Shown here piece by piece: positions 58,141-64,000 of a stretch of DNA of 64,000 nt. The stretch comes from Liolophura sinensis (taxonomy: Eukaryota > Mollusca > Polyplacophora > Chitonida > Chitonidae): contig NC_088295.1 in NCBI RefSeq assembly GCF_032854445.1, forward strand, positions 25,903,385 through 25,967,384, in the 5' to 3' direction. The position numbers were made by a program, and so were the translations under genes. Position 1 is the first letter of the stretch; each line of letters starts with the position of its first letter. Under the pieces are notes generated by a model that saw only the letters and a program-made list of their open reading frames with translations, searched no databases and had not been told where the DNA came from.

Positions 58141-60098
58141 TATACAGTTTTACCATTAGGCAGTATTTAACAGCCAGAAAGTCCACCCAGCCATACTTAG
58201 TTGTGTCAGCTGCTTATGTCACTTGGGGAAACAGCCTTAATCTAACACAAACCAACCCTTGAGACATGCTTAACATGTTTAGCCCTATTAAAATGCTGCT
58301 TGTACCCTGTTATCATACATGAGAAGATTGTAGTCTGAACTCAACAAGTCATACTATTTCTCACTCAAATGGGAGACTACATATTTGCAAAGATACTTCA
58401 TGAATACGAGTCTACCAATTACATGTACATAAATAAATATATACATCTAACAATGCCATATCTGACATGGACCTTCACCACAGCAGATCAAAAAAGGACT
58501 GACAGCAAAGAGCTATGAGGCTGCATGGATGATTACAACAATGAGAAGAGAAAACCATAACAATTAAATGCTGCTAGACCTTTTTATTTTGCTGGTTGAT
58601 GGGGGAGGGGGGGAGAGTTCTGGTAGAGCAGGATTTTGTGTCAAAATCTGAGCAAGATGAACATAAACAAGAGCTGCGTGTGTACATGTACTTCATTTCC
58701 ATTTTACCATCTACAAGCTGAGTTAAAAAATCAACAGTTTATACAAAATATATTGTATTGCCAACTGTATGGTTAAGCTACTATTAATGAGACACCTGAT
58801 TAAAAACACAACTTATTCAGCTTCCACTGTCATTCATAATTGACAAGCACAAAAAAAGGTATCTGAAAAAAGTGATCAATCTTCACCAACACTGTATGAC
58901 AAAAACTGAGCAAATGTAGAAATATTTCATCTGAACATGAGACATACACGTAATGAGAACATCAGATAAGGGCAATGTTGTGAAATATTCATAAAATATT
59001 GATTCATGATATCTTGGCAGAGCTGTTTATTCAAGACAGGTGCTTTGTCTGAGAAAATCCAAGCAGAAAACAGATAACATATCTGAAGGTTGGAAAATAA
59101 CCCTATACAGCGTATGAAGAGATTCCAGGAAAGGTAACGTAAACAGATGTCATACTGTGCATGAGCTGGTAGTAAAGAGGTCTTTTTTCAAAATATAACT
59201 AAAAAAACAAATGATGCATGAAGTTTATCCAAAAAATATGTTTCATTGGTGAAGTTTTATTCCAACCCATGCATGTGCATGTAGAAAAGGTTGGCAGAAC
59301 TTGCATGACACTGTTCATACATTTAGTTGAACAGTACTGAAAATGTACCTGTACTGATGTTGACATGTTCATGTCAATGTGGCAATAGCTACATTACAGA
59401 AGACTCATCAGACTTTGCTTTTAAGTTTTCTACAATGATTTAATTCCATGTCTCTGGTGCATCATATAATTCATCAAAGGATACAACACTCTACTGATTC
59501 TTAAGCAGGTTGAAGACAATTCTCAACTAAAGAAGATCAGTCTACAGCCCTTTGGTACTAAATCCCGGAAACCCTCGTGCAATCGGACTATATCTGGCTA
59601 CAGTAAATAACAAAATGGTCACAGCCAACTCTGATTTCTGCATGATACCTAGTTCAACCTTTCTTGGTACCGATACTCTATCCATGGTCGTCTTATTATA
59701 TTGTAAAAGAATTACTACATAAAAAGTCCACTCTTTGTATTTTCAAATGAAATAGAACATAATCCTAAGAATGTTCGAGGTTAAACTTTGAAACACCTGT
59801 ACACGTGTACCTCCAGGTGAATACTGGAGTGTCAGTGGCTTATTCACATTGGCAGGATTGTATAAGCCATCACAGCTACATGTACATGTCCATGAGTACA
59901 CATTGTACTGCTACATTGCGTGTATTGTGTTCACACCTCTAACAGTCTCTGCAGGACAAAACTCCCTAATACCCAGTGTGTCACAGTTTCTGGTTAAGGA
60001 AATCAAATGTCAGAAGTGGCTTTATTGCATGTCTATCCCCTAAAGACAATGATAATAGAACAGCACTAGCTGCCTCTGGATTTGTCTCTGTTCTATAG

Positions 60099-60291
60099 AC
60101 TGGCACAGACAGGTCAATATGGCGGTGGTCAAGATCCGGTCTGGACAATCACACACTTGGTGGAGTCTAACCGCTCTGATGGAGACATGCCGCAGACAAT
60201 TGAGATATATATCAGCCAGATCCAGACTCTGTCCCTTAGCAACCCTCTCATTTATATCGACTTCACCACAGGAACTCCAGTCGACAAATAG
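60099..60291 (+). CDS. Unidentified coding-like terminal exon or relic
   Basis: A strong acceptor (TTTGTCTCTGTTCTATAG) precedes 64 codons ending in TAG: LAQTGQYGGGQDPVWTITHL, VESNRSDGDMPQTIEIYISQ, IQTLSLSNPLIYIDFTTGTP, VDK. Codon choice is balanced and CpG is higher than in the flanks, as in real exons of this window. I do not recognise the family. It could be the last exon of a plus-strand gene nested in the COPS3 intron, or a retroposed remnant; no partner exon was found nearby. The minus strand of the same interval is also open, so the strand is not certain. Confidence 0.4.
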
Positions 60292-60654
60292 GCAAAGCCA
60301 TTCCAACATAGTTTGAAATCAGTGGGTTTACATTAATACATTGCCCTTAACTGCTTCACTGGAATCAACACTCCAATGCACATAAGCTGCTGGTGGCATT
60401 TCACAATGGAATCAAGCTACGGATTTTTGAATTTCCTTGTGCATTCAGTGTAAATCTGTGACAAAAACACTGCCAGTGCAATGGTACCATTTCTCCATTT
60501 TGAAAGTTCAACTCTAATATCATTGCCATAAAAAAGCAAAAAACAAAAAAAGCACAAATTCATTGCCAAAGGGTGGATATCAGGTTTAAGTCTATAAATA
60601 CAAATACAAACTGTGATCATAGTTTGATCCACGTCGGTGGATGCACAAATGACC

Positions 60655-60785
60655 ACATGAGTGTTGTTGACCGCTTACTGCCACACAGTCTCCACCACCA
60701 ATGAGAATAGGAGAATCTATAAATCCCCCTGCACCTCATGTGGTTGAAAGGCAAGCACCTTGACAACTAAGCCACGGCCTGCTCC
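60655..60785 (-). repeat. tRNA-derived SINE head
   Basis: The minus strand reads AGGCCGTGGCTTAGTTGTCA then TGCTTGCCTTTCAACCACAT, tRNA-like; the body on the left resembles the CCACCAATGAGAATAGG text of family B. Confidence 0.55.
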
Positions 60786-63700
60786 CATAAATCCAAATAG
60801 AAACCCATTTAATAGACAAAGATAAAGCACTCTGCAGGAACTTGGCAAGTTGAGCCACTGGCATCAACAATCAACAATTTCTGCCGAGGAAAACTGAGAC
60901 ATCAATGCACAGACGATACAGTTAATACATTTTGTTTCTCTATGGCTGGAACATCTTTAATGACCAATAAAACTAGAAACTTATTGGTTCATATTAAATG
61001 TGTGCTTTGATGAGACATATGTAGTTGGGTACCATGCAAGAGGCTGTACATAAAGATGCATTTTACCATCCTCCAAGCTAGCTGGAATTTTAACAAGGTG
61101 GTGTATGGCTGTTCATTTCAAACAAAACACGTAAGTTTCAAAACTACTTAAACATCCTGTACAAATTTTTTTTCAAAAACTGAACAAAACAAATTTCCCC
61201 AAATTGCTGTATACAGTAAGAATTGTCACTTTAACAAATTTTATTAGATCAGTAAAGCTGTTTTTCCTCATGTGCAAAATAATTCACAAGGAAATGGACG
61301 AATGGATGGGTAAAAATCAATAGGATTCTTCCTCATGACAATGTGTAAGTGTGGAAAAGGTTTGGACAACTGAAGTTCAACTGTTCCAGATACACAGTTA
61401 CCAGGAAATGGCCCTACAGACCAACACATGCGTGATCAGATTCTAATTGTAATGTTTTCTTTACCTTTAAGACCAGTTCATCTACAAGCCTTAGTTAACT
61501 GTTATGTGTGTTTAAACTAATTGGTTACAAACTTCAAGAGATGTCATGTTAACAAATTTTTCATAAAACTAAACTGTAATGACCCAAATGGCCTTGAAAA
61601 AAACATGTCAACGTTGTTAAATCAACATTATGAATTCTTTCTCATGACGAAGTGTAAATGTCTGTGACATGTAATTTTGGTAAACTTGGGATCAACTATT
61701 CTATTGACAGAAGGGTAAAAAAGGCAGGTATTTATAGAAATTGGTACAAAATGAAATATTAAATCATGATGCTTCATCTAACAGAGCAGCAACAATATTC
61801 TATTTCATAGACCCATTTGCGCATGGGAGCAACAATATCTACCCTCATTTCTCAACCTTTTCAAATAAGAAAGAGCAACTTTTAGTGCAATTTATGCATA
61901 TTTTTAACTTGATTTTGGGGACTACACTGATTGAGTTGGCCAATTTCAGGGCATCACACAAAATAATGTCTTCAGAATATGCTTGAATAAACACCTTGAA
62001 GACAGGCGAAAAGGTTGAAGAATTACAGAAAAAGGTAAAGCATTTGCTCTCTATCATGTCTTCAGTGATTTTTCTTTCATTTTCCAAGACCAACAACCTA
62101 TACTGAGTCAGGAGGGTATGACAGTTCAAGTAAGTACTATATTAGGAAGAGGTAAAGGTGTCTGGTCCGTCAAGCTTTGTCATTCATCTAAGTGGTGCTT
62201 AACACTACAGTTAACATCCTCACAGTCCTGAAGATGTACATGTGCTTAAATGACCGAAGTTTAGATTAGCATGAAGGTAGAATTAGCACAGCCTTAACTT
62301 CCAGATGACTGGAAAATATTTATGGCATGCACAGCTATCACATACAGTATGTATACAACATAGTGGCTATAGCAACAAATGTCAAAACCTGAAATAAGAA
62401 GTTAAACTAATTTACATGTACTCATAGCTAAGGAAATGCATTCTAAGATTACATAATTATGTGTAAGATTCTGGAACACCAACAGCCATGACAGGCATCA
62501 ACTCTTGAAATATGCAATACCATACAGATACTTGGCCATTCAGATATTTATGTACACATGAATGCCAACCTATATTTAATGCTATAATGCCAGTGGCAAC
62601 AAATGGCAAGGTGCAAATTGGTACACATACATATGAAGGTATACTGTATCCATACAAATGAATGAATGAATGAATGCTCACAGGGTTTTATGACGATGAG
62701 GAGTCATTAGGAGTGTGTTCATATGTTGTGTCTTCTTATGACAGGGCGAGTTCATGCCACTGAAGTGTTGCCGTCACTGAAATATCACACCGAAGATACC
62801 CAGACCTGACCAGTCACATTATACTGACACCAGGCCAACAAATCCTGTTTCCTTGCTCTAACGTCTCAGTGCTGTATACCATTTTTAAAGTGTGTCGTGT
62901 ATCCATACAAGTGTCAACAGTACGTTACACAGTGACATAAAACTAAGCAACATGTGCAACACGACCGATTCATGGGTAATGTTAGAGCAACACCTGTATG
63001 TGTGCTATAATCAATGTATGTGCAATATTAAAGTCAGAATTGTTCCACAAGACATATATATAACATAACTCCTATAGCTGTTTGCCTGAAATGATGGCAA
63101 ACACAACACCTTTTGTCAAAGGGTGTTATTAATCTTGCTTTGGGAAGGTGTAAGGTATCATGAAGACGTTCCCTTTGATATCGGTGATTAGTGACACTAG
63201 AGCTGAACTGAGTGAGTGTCGTACATTACAGCATCAGCAAGCAAGTTAAGAAGGAAGTGATCAACTTGTGTGAAGCCTTTAAAGGAAGGCTATCTCTTGT
63301 TTTTATCAATTTCTTCTGAAGAAGCTATTTATCACAGGCCAGCACACAGGTGATTATGGACTCGGCTTTAATACAGTAATAACGAGGTAACAAAATGGAC
63401 AGGACACAGTAATCAATAAAGTTACGTGACTGGGAAAAGGAAGGGTTGCTATAACTGTGGCTAGTCAGTCAGCCACAGGCAACGCTTCAGACAGAACTCT
63501 GACCCATGTCTACAGAAGAGTACATCTTCCCAGGGTAATTTCAGGAAAATGCCAATAAGTACTCAGCTAATTGAAGCTTGGGAGAATTACTGTCGGAAAT
63601 ATCTTTGGAAAAACAAGACTATTCCATTTTCTTTTCCTCATGACAGCATCTAACTACTTTAATATCTAGTCATGGATACCCCAAAACTACAGCCCTTTCC

Positions 63701-63834
63701 AGTCATCTGACCGGATTTTAATGATGCACTAGATGGTCAGTTAAAAATAATCAATGTCTACTGTTGCCTACAGCAGAAAATAACCTGTACTTTCTAAGTA
63801 ATGTACATTTATATCTAAACATCAAAACTTTTTA

Positions 63835-64000
63835 AATTCCACACACAAATTAGAGACTTATGTTTATGAGATCCCACACACAAATTAGACTTGTGTTTAT
63901 GAGATTCCACACACAAATAGGGACTTCTGTTTATGAGATTCCACACACAAATAGGGACTTATGTTTATGAGATTCCACACACAAATAGGGACTTATGTTC
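63835..64000. repeat. 34-bp minisatellite running off the window end
   Basis: About five units of ATTCCACACACAAATAGGGA plus CTTATGTTTATGAG, increasingly uniform toward the right; continues beyond the window. Confidence 0.96.

Larger units (their letters stand above)
57324..64000. other. COPS3 upstream intron (or intron plus flank), no further COPS3 exon found
   Basis: I searched both strands by eye for the preceding COPS3 exons and saw none. The interval holds SINEs, one unidentified coding-like exon on the plus strand (60099-60291), a GAAT microsatellite near 62659 and the 34-bp array at the right end. Confidence 0.5.

Noticed and set aside
60040..60309. Minus-strand open frame opposite the orphan exon
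   Set aside because: Plausible but lacks the strong acceptor and stop context of the plus-strand reading, and does not match any expected COPS3 exon; kept only as a caveat.

Overview
This window is nuclear DNA from an animal, most likely a marine mollusc or a closely related lophotrochozoan. The evidence is many short exons with GT-AG introns, low overall GC with long AT-rich introns, and conserved metazoan proteins. There is also a dense load of tRNA-derived SINEs whose 3' ends read as a TTGAGTAYGGCGTAAAACACC-like block followed by (AATA)n, a style familiar from molluscan genomes. TACATGTA palindromes are scattered throughout. The species cannot be named from the sequence alone.

Four protein-coding genes are well supported. 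(1) 2392-19439, minus: a complete lysosomal alpha-mannosidase (MAN2B1 type, GH38) in 26 coding exons, about 1,018 residues. It is intact except for an apparent one-base deletion in exon 23. (2) 28162-31243, minus: a small cold-shock-domain RNA-binding protein of the CARHSP1/CSDC2 family in three coding exons. (3) 40460-45386, plus: RPS19BP1 (AROS), 145 residues in four exons. (4) 46357-57323, minus: the C-terminal 220 residues of COP9 signalosome subunit 3 (COPS3) in eight exons, with the 5' half beyond the right edge. Genes 3 and 4 converge tail to tail with overlapping poly(A) signals. Genes 2 and 3 diverge from a region near 39.4-40.5 kb. These are housekeeping genes and form no operon-like system.

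The rest is introns and intergenic DNA filled with repeats: at least two SINE families (several with clear target-site duplications), two TTAA-flanked terminal-inverted-repeat elements, a roughly 1 kb element with 18-bp inverted ends, a decayed THAP zinc-finger reading frame, microsatellites and five minisatellites.

The most unusual feature is that two minisatellites were generated by tandem duplication of an exon-intron boundary of the host gene. A 97-bp array beside MAN2B1 exon 23 multiplies its splice acceptor, and a 93-bp array beside the first coding exon of the CARHSP1-like gene multiplies its splice donor. A third array (71 bp, about 36-37.1 kb) repeats a strong donor consensus on the minus strand. 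Two apparent single-base frame conflicts, one in MAN2B1 exon 23 and one at the CARHSP1-like N-terminus, lie next to short homopolymers and may be assembly errors or real alleles. No CRISPR, bacterial or viral gene system was seen.
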